From the NCBI RefSeq assembly GCF_002224645.1, contig NZ_CP022121.1, positions 124,001-188,000 of the forward strand: a stretch of DNA of 64,000 bases, given 5' to 3'. Below the pieces are notes generated by a model. The model was given only the letters and a program-made list of their open reading frames with translations. It was not told the DNA's origin and made no database searches. The stretch is from Dehalobacterium formicoaceticum (GTDB lineage: Bacteria > Bacillota > Dehalobacteriia > Dehalobacteriales > Dehalobacteriaceae). Shown here one piece after another: positions 49,535 to 57,728 of this stretch. A program made the position numbers and the translations under genes. The stretch's first letter is position 1. Each line of letters begins with the position of its first letter.

Positions 49535-49983
49535 AGGATGTTTCCTCCAATTCTTAGAATGGTTATGGCAAGAAAGCCGAGGGACAAAAACGGCGCCATA
49601 GGCAGAGATGCCTGTGACGCCTTCCGCGGCTCCAGCTTGCGGAGCCGTCTGATCAGTTGGTTGATGAGATAAAAAAAGAGGGATGCCGTCAGGCCGAGCA
49701 GCAGCCCGGCCGTGCATCCCACAAAGCCCAGCACCATGCCTGCGGCGGCGGTGAGCTTGATATCCCCGCCGCCGATGCCCTCCGGCTTATATAAAGCAAC
49801 AAGAAACATAGGCAGTGCCGCAAAGATACCCCAAAACCTGACGGGGCTGAAATCCATCAGCCCCGTCAGTGCAATCAGGAGGCAGATGCTGTCCGGGATA
49901 ATCCGCTTGCGGAGATCCCATACAGAAGCCGCCAGCAGCAGACAGAAAAAAAGCACCGCCTGAAAGGTGCTATCAGCCTGCAT
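49531..49983 (-). CDS. tadV: TadV/CpaA-type prepilin peptidase (A24 family)
   Basis: About 150 residues from ATG 49983 (AAGGA upstream; overlaps the pilin gene end). Two catalytic aspartates of the A24 family: SVWDLRKRIIPD near residue 20 and GIGGGDIKLTAA (GxGD). Short form lacking the methylase domain, as in TadV. Cleaves the leaders of Flp-type pilins and pseudopilins. Six helices predicted. Confidence 0.9.
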   Translation of the reverse strand: MQADSTFQAVLFFCLLLAASVWDLRKRIIPDSICLLIALTGLMDFSPVRFWGIFAALPMFLVALYKPEGIGGGDIKLTAAAGMVLGFVGCTAGLLLGLTASLFFYLINQLIRRLRKLEPRKASQASLPMAPFLSLGFLAITILRIGGNIL

Positions 49984-50203
49984 AGTTGAACATTTCCTTA
50001 ATGCGCTGCACAAGGGTAGGCAGCACCGTTTCCCCGAACAGAGCATACAGCCCCGCAAGGAGCAGAGCGCCCAAGACCACGGCAATCAGGATTTTGATGG
50101 CGGTGTCAATGTAGCCGTCCCCGCGGCTACCGGAAAGGATGCGGCGGGTTCTGGCGGCGGTCATGACCGCCTTGCATTTCAGCTTACAAATGAGATGCTT
50201 CAT
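49973..50203 (-). CDS. Flp-like pilin (DUF6133-type), copy 1
   Basis: 76 residues: basic leader, SGSRGDGYIDTAIKIL, a hydrophobic helix VVLGALLLAGLYALF, and the end QRIKEMFNYAG. The RGDGYID motif before the helix is a probable prepilin cleavage site (cleavage after RG puts Asp at +5). The last 46 residues are identical to those of the second copy at 54569. Likely the major pilin of the Tad-type pilus. Just upstream of the peptidase gene. Confidence 0.82.
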   Translation of the reverse strand: MKHLICKLKCKAVMTAARTRRILSGSRGDGYIDTAIKILIAVVLGALLLAGLYALFGETVLPTLVQRIKEMFNYAG

Positions 50204-50215
50204 GGATGTTCCCCC

Positions 50216-53200
50216 TTATTCAAAATGGTACGTCACCGAGTAGGTGATGTTGGATTTGTTGTACATGCACGAGTGATTGGTGTAATAATAGAACTCCAGC
50301 TGCGTATACACGCCAGCACCGAGGGTGCGGGTAAAGGTGATGCCGTTGGAGGTGGTGCCGTAGTCCAGCTGATCCCACTGCCCGGTCAGCCTGTTGTAGC
50401 CGCGCACTCTGCCGAAATCCGAGCCGCTGTGCCCGCTGACAGGCGGTACCGTAAAGGTATATTCCGTGATGGTGGCGCCCTCGATGCCGTTTTCCATGAT
50501 CACGGAATCGGGGCCGGTGAGCGTCATGCCACCGCCGCCGTTGGAGTCCGCCACAAAGAACACGATGGCGGCCCAGGGGGATTCAGCCCCTGCGGAATCC
50601 ACGGCTTTGACACGGACCACATTCTTTCCACGGGGATAGGTCTGTGTTTCGGAACTTCTGCCCTCCCAAATCAGGGTGACGGAATCGCCGTCCGGGTCGG
50701 AGCTGGCGGCCGTGATGGTGACCGGCGTTCCCGGCGCTACGCTGTTGCCGTTCGGGGTTCGGGTAATCACCGGCGCTGTCGGCGCGGAATTTGCCACGGT
50801 AAAGGTCTTGGATACCCACTGCGAGTACAGTCCCGTTGCATCCTTGGCGCGAACCTTTACGGTATGCGTGCCGGGCGCATAGTAACCGTCCGCCGCTTTG
50901 TTATCCCATTCCAGCGTGGTGGCGTCGCCGTCCGCATCAGCGGCTGTGGCGCTTATATTGACAAGGAATTTGCCGTTATTCGCTGTGCGGGTGGGGGATG
51001 CAGTCAAGGTAACAGTAGGCGCAGAGCTGGTGATGGTAAAGGTCTTTTCTGTCCATGGGGAATATGCTCCGGCGATATCCTTTGCGCGGACATGGATGGT
51101 GTGGGTTCCCGGCGCATAGTAGCTGTCCGCTGCCTTGTTATCCCACTCCAGCGTGGTGGCGTCGCCATCCGCATCGGTAGCTGTCGCACTGATATTGACA
51201 AGAAATTTGCCGTCCTTCACCGTGCGGGTCGGCTCGGCGGTCAGGGTTACGGTGGGCACGGCATTGGTCACGGTAAAGGTCTTTTCTGTCCATGAGGAAT
51301 ACGCCCCGGCGATATCCTTTGCCCGGACACGGATGGTGTGGGTTCCCGGCGCATAATAGCTGTCCGCCGCAGTATCCGCATACTCCAAGGTTACCGCATC
51401 CCCATCGGGGTCTGTGGCACTGGCGGTAATGTTCACAAGAAACTTGCCGTCCTTGGCGGTGCGGGTGGGAACGGCCTCTACCACGGGGGCATTCGGCGCG
51501 ATGTTGGTGACCGTGATGTGTTCCGAATAGATGGTGACTCGTCCTTCGCTGTCGGTCACGGAGGCAGTCAGGGTAAATGTGCCGGTATCACGGATGGCGA
51601 TTTTCCCGCCGTCATTGCCGAGGGTTCCCTGATACTGTGCGGGATTGCCGTCCTTTTGCAGTGCCCAAGCTACGGCATAGCTGCCGAGGTGCTGCACATC
51701 CTTTGCGGCAACCTCAAACTCCGTGCCGTAGTGAACAGTCTGTGGCATGGTAAATGCGTACTGCACCACCGGCAGGATGCGAATGCTCTCGCTGTGGGAA
51801 TAGCTGCGCTTCAAATAATCGGTCATGGTGGCGGTGAGAACATACTCGCCATTATCCTTGAAGGTGATTTTGCCGCCCTGTGCGTTGAGCCCGCCACTGA
51901 ACGCCTCGGAGAGCGGAAGGCTCTTGCCGTCCTTTGTCACAGACCACTCCACCGGCAGAACCTGATTGTTGCCGTGGGTTCTAAGGTTGAGGGCGGTGTC
52001 GGTGTAGGCAAATTCGGGGAGTTCAAAGCCGAGGGTCAGCACCGGCATAACCTCGCACTTTTCCTTACTTTCGTACAGAAATACACGGCCGGTTTCATCG
52101 GTAACTCTGGCTGTCAGCTCATAGACACCGGCTCGTTTGAAACGAATTGTGCCGCCGTCGTTTGTAAGTGTTCCGTCCACATAGGTCGGCCAGTCCTGAA
52201 ACCCGTAGGTGTTGTCCACCAGCCATTCGATTGTCAGACCGTCCAGATCGGCTGTTTCGGTTTTGACCGTAATATCCGTATCGGTGTGGACATATTCAGG
52301 CAGACTGTAGCGGACGGCAGGCACGGGATACACCTTGAAGCCCTGCTCATAGCGGTAGGTTCTGCCGCCGTCGTCGGTGAATTCCGCTTTCAGAACATAG
52401 CTGCCCTTGGTGCGGACCTTCAGCTCACCGCCGCTGTTGCCCAGCGTACCCTCGGCTGCATCGGTGAGGGATACTTCCTTGCCATCACGGAGCAGCGTCC
52501 ATTTTGCCGTATGGCTGCCGATTTCCCCGAACACTGCCTCTACCATCACGGTGTTGTCGGTGTGGAAGATTTCCGGCAGATAAAAGCCCGCGGAGCCTAC
52601 CGGGTAGACGGTAATATTGGCGGTACCGGTAAACACTCGGCCGGTGGCGTCGGTGACAGAGGCAGTCAGGGCATACACGCCTTTTTCCTTAAAACGGATG
52701 CTGCCGTCAGAGAGCGTCCCCTCAATAAAGGCGTCGGTTTCGGCAGGCTCGCCGTTGCGGGTCAGGGTGTAGATTACTGTAAGGCCGTCCGCTTCTTTTG
52801 TTTCTGTCTGTAGAGTGATGGTTTTGTCCGTATGAGAAACGGCCGGGAGGGTGAGCTTGACCTCCGCCACCGGGTAGACGGTGATGTTATCCTGTGCGGT
52901 GATAACCTTACCCAGCTCATCTGTAATAGAGGCTGTCAGCGTATAACTGCCCTTTTCCTTGAACAGCACCGTGCCGCCGGTAGCGGTCAGCTCTCCGGAG
53001 AGGGCCGTTTCCATATCCACAGCCGTGCCGTCCTTTTCAAGGGACCACACCACCGCATTGGAACCGAGATTTTCGGTCGTCAGCTCCACCGCTACGGATT
53101 TGTCGGTATGGGTGGTTTCCGGCAGCGTGAACGCCGCCGTCACCACTGGGTAGATGCTGATGGTCTGCTCATGGGTCACCGTGACGCCCCGGCTGTTTTT

Positions 53201-54169
53201 TGCCGTGGCAATCAGGGTAATACTGCCGGTCTGTGTGAATTTCACTTTGCCGCCGTTTTTATCAAGGGTACCGTCTGTCAGCCCGGAAAGCTCCACGGGC
53301 AGGCCGTTTTTCAGGGCGGACCATGTCACACCGCTCACAGAACGGCTTTCCGGCTTGATCTCAATTTCATCGGCGGTATAGGCAGTTTTCGGCAAGGTGA
53401 AGCTGAACTGCGGGGCGGGAACATAAGAGCTGCCGCCACCGGAACCGCCGCTGGAGCTGCCTCCGCCAGAGGGCTTATCCTCCGGCTTGGCAGGAGTCGT
53501 CGGCTTGGGCGGTTCTTCCTTCTTGATCTGCTCTTTGGCCTTTTCTGTATCCACCAGCATTTCAAAGGCTTCGGCGCGGGTGGCCTCGCCGTCCGGTTTG
53601 ACCGTACCGTCCGGGTAGCCGTCTACAATGCCGTATTCCTTGCCGGTGCAGATACTGGATTTATCCGCCTCGGAGAGTGTGCCGTCATCGGAAAAGCCGG
53701 TGACGCAGGGGCAGGAGGCGTCATGTTCCCCCTTACCGATGGCCCGCACCAGCATACGGATCATTTCCATACGGGAAATGGGCTGATCCGGTTGAAATTC
53801 TATGCCGAAATCGTCCTTTTGGATGATTCCAGCGATGATGAGCGCTTCAATATCCTGCTCCGACCAGTGTCCGGCAATGTCGGTGAAGCGAATGGTAACC
53901 TCGCTTTCCTCCGGTTCCGGCAGCTCCATGGTTCTGGAAACCAGCGCGGCAAATTCCCCTCTGGTGATGATGTCATCCGGGTGCGCCAGCCCGTCTGGAT
54001 AACCGCTGATGACGCCTTTTTCCGTGAGAATCTGAATGGCTTCCTCCGCCCAATGCCCCTTGGCATCCTCAAAATACCGGTTTACCGCATAAGCGCTGCC
54101 TGCCAGCAGGGAAAGCACAAGGCAAACGGCGAGGACGAGACCCAGCGGCTTTTTCATTTTCTTCTTCAT
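50216..54169 (-). CDS. Giant SLH-domain surface protein with Ig-like repeats
   Basis: 1317 residues from ATG 54169 (GGAGG five bases upstream). Signal peptide (LGLVLAVCLVLSLLAG-SAYA), three SLH domains (about residues 30-215; GHWAEEAIQILTEKGVISGY is the first) that bind pyruvylated wall polysaccharide, a Pro/Ser/Gly linker, seven Ig-like repeats of about 85 residues (pattern LP..x.HTD..v.v.t...GTL...GG.i.FK..G.Y.LTA..TD..GR), four PKD-like repeats, three nearly identical with a 79-residue period, and a beta-rich C-terminal domain. It should be an adhesin that holds donor and recipient or a surface. It sits between two copies of the pilin gene. Confidence 0.93.
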   Translation of the reverse strand: MKKKMKKPLGLVLAVCLVLSLLAGSAYAVNRYFEDAKGHWAEEAIQILTEKGVISGYPDGLAHPDDIITRGEFAALVSRTMELPEPEESEVTIRFTDIAGHWSEQDIEALIIAGIIQKDDFGIEFQPDQPISRMEMIRMLVRAIGKGEHDASCPCVTGFSDDGTLSEADKSSICTGKEYGIVDGYPDGTVKPDGEATRAEAFEMLVDTEKAKEQIKKEEPPKPTTPAKPEDKPSGGGSSSGGSGGGSSYVPAPQFSFTLPKTAYTADEIEIKPESRSVSGVTWSALKNGLPVELSGLTDGTLDKNGGKVKFTQTGSITLIATAKNSRGVTVTHEQTISIYPVVTAAFTLPETTHTDKSVAVELTTENLGSNAVVWSLEKDGTAVDMETALSGELTATGGTVLFKEKGSYTLTASITDELGKVITAQDNITVYPVAEVKLTLPAVSHTDKTITLQTETKEADGLTVIYTLTRNGEPAETDAFIEGTLSDGSIRFKEKGVYALTASVTDATGRVFTGTANITVYPVGSAGFYLPEIFHTDNTVMVEAVFGEIGSHTAKWTLLRDGKEVSLTDAAEGTLGNSGGELKVRTKGSYVLKAEFTDDGGRTYRYEQGFKVYPVPAVRYSLPEYVHTDTDITVKTETADLDGLTIEWLVDNTYGFQDWPTYVDGTLTNDGGTIRFKRAGVYELTARVTDETGRVFLYESKEKCEVMPVLTLGFELPEFAYTDTALNLRTHGNNQVLPVEWSVTKDGKSLPLSEAFSGGLNAQGGKITFKDNGEYVLTATMTDYLKRSYSHSESIRILPVVQYAFTMPQTVHYGTEFEVAAKDVQHLGSYAVAWALQKDGNPAQYQGTLGNDGGKIAIRDTGTFTLTASVTDSEGRVTIYSEHITVTNIAPNAPVVEAVPTRTAKDGKFLVNITASATDPDGDAVTLEYADTAADSYYAPGTHTIRVRAKDIAGAYSSWTEKTFTVTNAVPTVTLTAEPTRTVKDGKFLVNISATATDADGDATTLEWDNKAADSYYAPGTHTIHVRAKDIAGAYSPWTEKTFTITSSAPTVTLTASPTRTANNGKFLVNISATAADADGDATTLEWDNKAADGYYAPGTHTVKVRAKDATGLYSQWVSKTFTVANSAPTAPVITRTPNGNSVAPGTPVTITAASSDPDGDSVTLIWEGRSSETQTYPRGKNVVRVKAVDSAGAESPWAAIVFFVADSNGGGGMTLTGPDSVIMENGIEGATITEYTFTVPPVSGHSGSDFGRVRGYNRLTGQWDQLDYGTTSNGITFTRTLGAGVYTQLEFYYYTNHSCMYNKSNITYSVTYHFE
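50790..51500. repeat. Three tandem 237-bp coding repeats
   Basis: Period of exactly 237 bases: the same GCGCAT landmark occurs at 50875, 51112 and 51349. Encodes the 79-residue PKD-like repeats of the SLH protein. High DNA similarity suggests recent duplication or gene conversion and possible length variation. Confidence 0.85.
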
Positions 54170-54178
54170 AGGCACCTC

Positions 54179-54535
54179 CTATATTCCGCCCATGACAGGC
54201 TGGCCTTGCTCCTGCTGGGCGGGGGATTCCTGTTTCTGCGCGGCGGTCTGTCCCTGAGTCAGCGCCTGCTGGTAAGCGCCGAGGACAGCCTTGTCGAATT
54301 CCGCTTTGGCCTCTTTGGTGCAGGGAAAGCAGATATCCTTGTACTCGCCGTTTCCGGCTCTGTAGCTTGGCATGGAGATAAACAGCCCCTTGGAGCCCTC
54401 CATGATTTTGATGCCCCGCACGGCGAAATCGCCGTAGACATTGACCGAGGCGGTGGCCTTGCAGTTGCCCTCCGGACGGATGGAGTGGATTTTCACATCG
54501 TACTTGGGGGCGGATGGTGTCGTATTGTTAGGCAT
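54179..54535 (-). CDS. SpoVG-family protein
   Basis: 118 residues. VKIHSIRPEGNCKATASVNV, DFAVRGIKIMEGSKGLFISM and KDICFPCTKEAKAEF are the SpoVG core (about 90 residues), a small RNA- or DNA-binding regulator. A C-terminal Gln-rich extension AQKQESPAQQEQGQ ends in PVMGGI and is not part of usual SpoVG. On mobile elements SpoVG-like proteins are common, role unknown. Confidence 0.9.
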   Translation of the reverse strand: MPNNTTPSAPKYDVKIHSIRPEGNCKATASVNVYGDFAVRGIKIMEGSKGLFISMPSYRAGNGEYKDICFPCTKEAKAEFDKAVLGAYQQALTQGQTAAQKQESPAQQEQGQPVMGGI

Positions 54536-54568
54536 GATCTTTCCTCCTTCTCAAAATGTCCGGCATCT

Positions 54569-54799
54569 TTAACCGGCGTAATTGAACATCTCTTTAATGC
54601 GCTGCACAAGGGTTGGCAGCACCGTTTCCCCGAACAGGGCATACAGCCCCGCAAGGAGCAAAGCGCCCAAAACAACGGCAATCAGAATTTTGATCGCGGT
54701 GTCAATGTAGCCCTCCCCGGCGTTCCCCGTGAGGATGGAGCGACTTTTGGCAGCTGCCGTGCCGATTTTTTTCTTAAGCTTGCAAAATAGGTTCTTCAT
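54569..54799 (-). CDS. Flp-like pilin (DUF6133-type), copy 2
   Basis: 76 residues from ATG 54799 (GGAGG upstream). Leader differs from copy 1 (KNLFCKLKKKIGTAAAKSRS) but the mature part, from GEGYIDTAIKIL to FNYAG, is the same except for one residue near the cleavage site. DNA differences between copies in this part are almost all synonymous, which indicates purifying selection rather than very recent copying. Located on the other side of the SLH gene. Confidence 0.82.
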   Translation of the reverse strand: MKNLFCKLKKKIGTAAAKSRSILTGNAGEGYIDTAIKILIAVVLGALLLAGLYALFGETVLPTLVQRIKEMFNYAG

Positions 54800-54830
54800 T
54801 TTTTTCCTCCGTTCTAATGATGAGGGCATG

Positions 54831-54853
54831 AAAAAAGACAGCCGACGGCTGCC
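54831..54853 (-). terminator. Terminator-like hairpin upstream of pilin copy 2
   Basis: Leftward GGCAGCCG / CGGCTGTC with a tight loop then TTTTTT, about 32 bases before the pilin start and overlapping the stop of the YodL-like gene. Confidence 0.5.
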
Positions 54854-55410
54854 TACATACGCATACCCATGGTTTGGGTTTGCTCCGGTTCCCCGAAGCT
54901 GATTTTCTGAAATCCAAAGCGGTCGCAGTAGTGAAATTCGCTGCCCTCTGCGTCATACAGCTCCACCACATCGGACATGGACAGGGAGTGTCCGTCATAA
55001 CCGGGCGGATGATTCACATTGCATCTTGTGTAGATGGCTTCGAGATCGTTGGTATCCAGCTGGCCGTCATAGGCAACGCGGTAATGCTCCGGGGACGGCT
55101 CCCCGAACTGCCGCACCGTTTCCTCATAGGAGATAAACTTCATATACACGTCCGTATCCGGCTTCAATTGCCAGATGCGGACATTTTTGAGCGGAGCGGC
55201 GGCTTCAGCCATGCCGCCCATCCGTTCCCCCGCGGCAAGGCGCTCCATCACGCCGTCCGTCCACTGCGGGGTCAGGCTGCGGCTTTTGAGCCATGTGGTC
55301 AGCTCGTCGTTTCGGAAGATGCTGTCCACCACCGCCTTTTCTTTTTCTGTATATCCGGCCGGGTTTCCGTAGTAGGAAATGAGGCCGTTTTTCAGGGTGA
55401 TTCCCGGCAT
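54853..55410 (-). CDS. YodL-domain protein
   Basis: 185 residues. Central KNVRIWQLKPDTDVYMKFIS, YRVAYDGQLDTNDLEAIYTR, HPPGYDGHSLSMSDVVELYD and FHYCDRFGFQKI form the YodL domain found in large polyvalent proteins of Firmicutes conjugative elements. N-terminal region (LISYYGNPAGYTEKEKAVVD) is a helical domain. Function unknown, possibly antirestriction or host takeover. Ends EPEQTQTMGMRM. Confidence 0.82.
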   Translation of the reverse strand: MPGITLKNGLISYYGNPAGYTEKEKAVVDSIFRNDELTTWLKSRSLTPQWTDGVMERLAAGERMGGMAEAAAPLKNVRIWQLKPDTDVYMKFISYEETVRQFGEPSPEHYRVAYDGQLDTNDLEAIYTRCNVNHPPGYDGHSLSMSDVVELYDAEGSEFHYCDRFGFQKISFGEPEQTQTMGMRM

Positions 55411-55451
55411 ATGCTCACCTCCCGGATCGTGTGTTGGGAATCCAAGACCGA

Positions 55452-55991
55452 TTATTTGCCGTAGACGATTTCCTCCAGCATAATCAGCTCATCCAGCTCC
55501 GCGAGGCACACGCCGCTTTGGGCCAGCACCGTAAGAATACCTGCCGGCACATCGGTAATGTCCTGCTGGACATCCGCCTCTACCACCGTGATTTCGCCGC
55601 TGTCCTCGTCCGTATAGGCTTCCAGCTTGGCGTCCGCGGGGATGCCCGATTCCTCCAGTAGATAGCCGGGGATGCGGATGCTTTGGCTTTCATCCAGCAG
55701 ATCATGGCAGAGAGAGCACCCTGCCACCCATTCGGCGGGGCAGCCCTCCCCGCATTCATCGCCGCAGTTGCTGCAAAGGCCGCAGGCGGAGGCGAGAACG
55801 ACGGTCAAATCCGAGGCGAGGGCGCTGAGACTATGGATGGCGTTCGCCACCTCCAAGGCCGTCATTTTGTCCTTCAGAAACACAAGGGCGTTCTGTCCGG
55901 CATGAAGCTCCAGCGTATCCTTGTCGGTAAAGCCGGATTGCTCACAGGCGTCGGCAGGGAGACCGATTTGGGGCATTTGATTCTTTTTCAT
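55452..55991 (-). CDS. Cys-rich protein flanked by AbrB-like segments
   Basis: 179 residues. N-terminal MPQIGLPADACEQSGFTDKD and a second IRIPGYLLEESGIPADAKLE look like SpoVT/AbrB swapped-hairpin segments; between them a cluster CGLCSNCGDECGEGCPAEW...CSLCH with eight cysteines is a probable zinc or Fe-S site. AGGAGG upstream. Probably DNA-binding or regulatory; family not known to me. Confidence 0.75.
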   Translation of the reverse strand: MKKNQMPQIGLPADACEQSGFTDKDTLELHAGQNALVFLKDKMTALEVANAIHSLSALASDLTVVLASACGLCSNCGDECGEGCPAEWVAGCSLCHDLLDESQSIRIPGYLLEESGIPADAKLEAYTDEDSGEITVVEADVQQDITDVPAGILTVLAQSGVCLAELDELIMLEEIVYGK

Positions 55992-56057
55992 GAATGAGTT
56001 CCTCCTATAAAAGATTGGGTTTGAGATTTATGCAATGCTGTGCTAAGGGCGTTTTGC

Positions 56058-56888
56058 CTATTCCATGAAGCCTCCTTCTCCAAACAGATTCAGCTGTGAC
56101 GGAGCGTTTTTCTCGCGCTCATGCAGATCATAGTTGGCAATGAGGATTTCGGGGAACTGCGCTCCGTTGTCGTACCGCTGCTTGATATTGTTAATGCGGG
56201 TAAAGGCTTCCGTCTGGATGCCCGGTGCTTCATAGAGGCTGCGGATAAATTCACAGTCGTTGTAGGACAGCAGGAATTTCCCCTCAATCCCCAGCAGTGC
56301 ATCCCGCAGACGGATATGGTCTTTTTCCGTGAAGCCGTCCTCGCCCACGTTTTTGTAATAGCTTTCGGTTTCAAAATACGGAGGGTCACAGTAGAAAAAG
56401 CTGACGGGGCGGTCATACTGCCCGATGAGCTTCTCGAAATCCTTGTTTTCGATGACCACCTTGGCAAGCCGCCGGTGAGCCTGCTCAATGAGGGGAAAGT
56501 TGCTGCGGATGTCGTGGGGCTGGCTGCCGTAGCTGGTCAGCCCCGAAGCGTAGCTGTAGCGGATGAGCTGGTAAAACCACGCCGCCCTTTGCACGTCTGA
56601 TGCGGGGCTGTCACGGGCAAGGGCGTTTTTCACAAGCTCAAAATCCGCGCGGGAATTAAGGCAGTAGGCAAGTGCCGCCATCAGCTCCTGCGGCTTCTCC
56701 CGCACACAGCGGTAGAGGTTCACCAGCAGGCCGTTGAAATCGTTGTAGACCTCAAAATCGTTGCCGGGCAGCTTGTGAAACAGCACCCAGCCACCTCCGC
56801 CGAACACCTCAATGTACCGCTCATAATAGAGGGGAAACAGGGTGACGATCAGCTCCCGCAGGGATTTCTTCCCGCCGATCCAGGACAT
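56058..56888 (-). CDS. Dam-type N6-adenine DNA methyltransferase
   Basis: 276 residues. Starts with GGKKSLRELI and FGGGGWVLF (SAM-binding motif I), catalytic DPPY in FFYCDPPYFETESYY, and the D12-class end region. Methylates adenine, probably for protection from restriction in the next host or regulation. C-terminal extension REKNAPSQLNLFGEGGFME. The start ATG lacks a strong Shine-Dalgarno; an upstream start is not available in frame. Confidence 0.93.
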   Translation of the reverse strand: MSWIGGKKSLRELIVTLFPLYYERYIEVFGGGGWVLFHKLPGNDFEVYNDFNGLLVNLYRCVREKPQELMAALAYCLNSRADFELVKNALARDSPASDVQRAAWFYQLIRYSYASGLTSYGSQPHDIRSNFPLIEQAHRRLAKVVIENKDFEKLIGQYDRPVSFFYCDPPYFETESYYKNVGEDGFTEKDHIRLRDALLGIEGKFLLSYNDCEFIRSLYEAPGIQTEAFTRINNIKQRYDNGAQFPEILIANYDLHEREKNAPSQLNLFGEGGFME

Positions 56889-56896
56889 GAAGCTGT

Positions 56897-57229
56897 TCAG
56901 AAGTCATCACCTCCCTCCAGCGGCAGGCGCAGTTGGGTATCGTCAAAGGCCGCAAGGGAGCGGCGCAGGCCGGTAATGGCGGCGCTGATTCCGCTGATGC
57001 GGTTTCTCATATGCCGGATGGTCATGCGCACCTCGGCTTCGGTTTTCGCATAAAAGTACCCGTTCTGGTCGCTGGCAATGGGAACTCCCTCCCGGCGCAG
57101 GGCATTGACCTGATCCCGCAGCTCCTTGCCTGAAACGCCGAAGCTGCGTTCCAGCTCTTTGCTTATGACGGCGTTTTCTGCGCCGTGGTGATACCGGCGC
57201 AGATGCTCTGCAAGCTGTTCTTTCTGCAT
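56897..57229 (-). CDS. Winged-helix-like element protein
   Basis: 110 residues from ATG 57229 (GGAGG four bases upstream). LAEHLRRYHHGAENAVISKE, FGVSGKELRDQVNALRREGV and IASDQNGYFYAKTEAEV form a winged helix as in phage HTH proteins, followed by a helical segment. Precedes the adenine methylase by nine bases and may regulate it. A terminator-like hairpin lies in its leader. Confidence 0.75.
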   Translation of the reverse strand: MQKEQLAEHLRRYHHGAENAVISKELERSFGVSGKELRDQVNALRREGVPIASDQNGYFYAKTEAEVRMTIRHMRNRISGISAAITGLRRSLAAFDDTQLRLPLEGGDDF

Positions 57230-57278
57230 GGGTCCTCCTTTCCGGCCGTTTCCCCGGAAAGAAAGGCAAAAAGGGCGC

Positions 57279-57318
57279 AAAAAAACAGGGCCGCCTCCTG
57301 TTGGGGAAACGGCCCTGT
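57279..57318 (-). terminator. Terminator-like hairpin in the leader of the 57229 gene
   Basis: Leftward ACAGGGCCG (57318-57310), loop, CGGCCCTGT (57293-57285), then seven T. It ends about 50 bases before the ATG at 57229. Confidence 0.8.
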
Positions 57319-57360
57319 GTTGATGTTGGGTCTAAAAAAGCACAGGCATCTCTGCTTGCG

Positions 57361-57651
57361 CTACTGGATTACGCCAAGCTCTCTTAACACTGCTACGCAG
57401 TCCTTGGCGCCCTGAATGTACAGATGCTTCTGAAACGTTACCTCCAAATCCGAATTTTGACTCAGATAATACTCAATTCTGTCTTTTATACCTTGACTGA
57501 TTTCAAAGTTGTTCCGGATGCTGTCACTGAGTGACATTAATTCCTGCGCCAGTTTCTCCGACTGAGGGTCTGATTCACGCAGGGCAGCATACGCAAGCTG
57601 AAACCGTTCCGCCAGAGCCATATCCAGCAAGTCCATGAGCTTCTCGTCCAT
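57361..57651 (-). CDS. Small helical protein of unknown function
   Basis: 96 residues, GGGAGG eight bases upstream. Helical throughout (LMDLLDMALAERFQLAYAAL, IKDRIEYYLSQNSDLEVTFQ) and acidic at the start. Not recognised. Independent unit before the terminator-like hairpin at 57279. Confidence 0.72.
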   Translation of the reverse strand: MDEKLMDLLDMALAERFQLAYAALRESDPQSEKLAQELMSLSDSIRNNFEISQGIKDRIEYYLSQNSDLEVTFQKHLYIQGAKDCVAVLRELGVIQ

Positions 57652-57728
57652 CTTCTTCGCCTCCCTTCAGCGCAACACAATGCCACAGCTTCATGAGAAT
57701 AGCTATACCAAAACCCAACAAAGATTTG

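Noticed and set aside
49967-54790. Long rightward open frames (over 400 codons) opposite the SLH adhesin and pilins
   Set aside because: They mirror the repeats of the real leftward gene, have low-complexity composition and no start signals.
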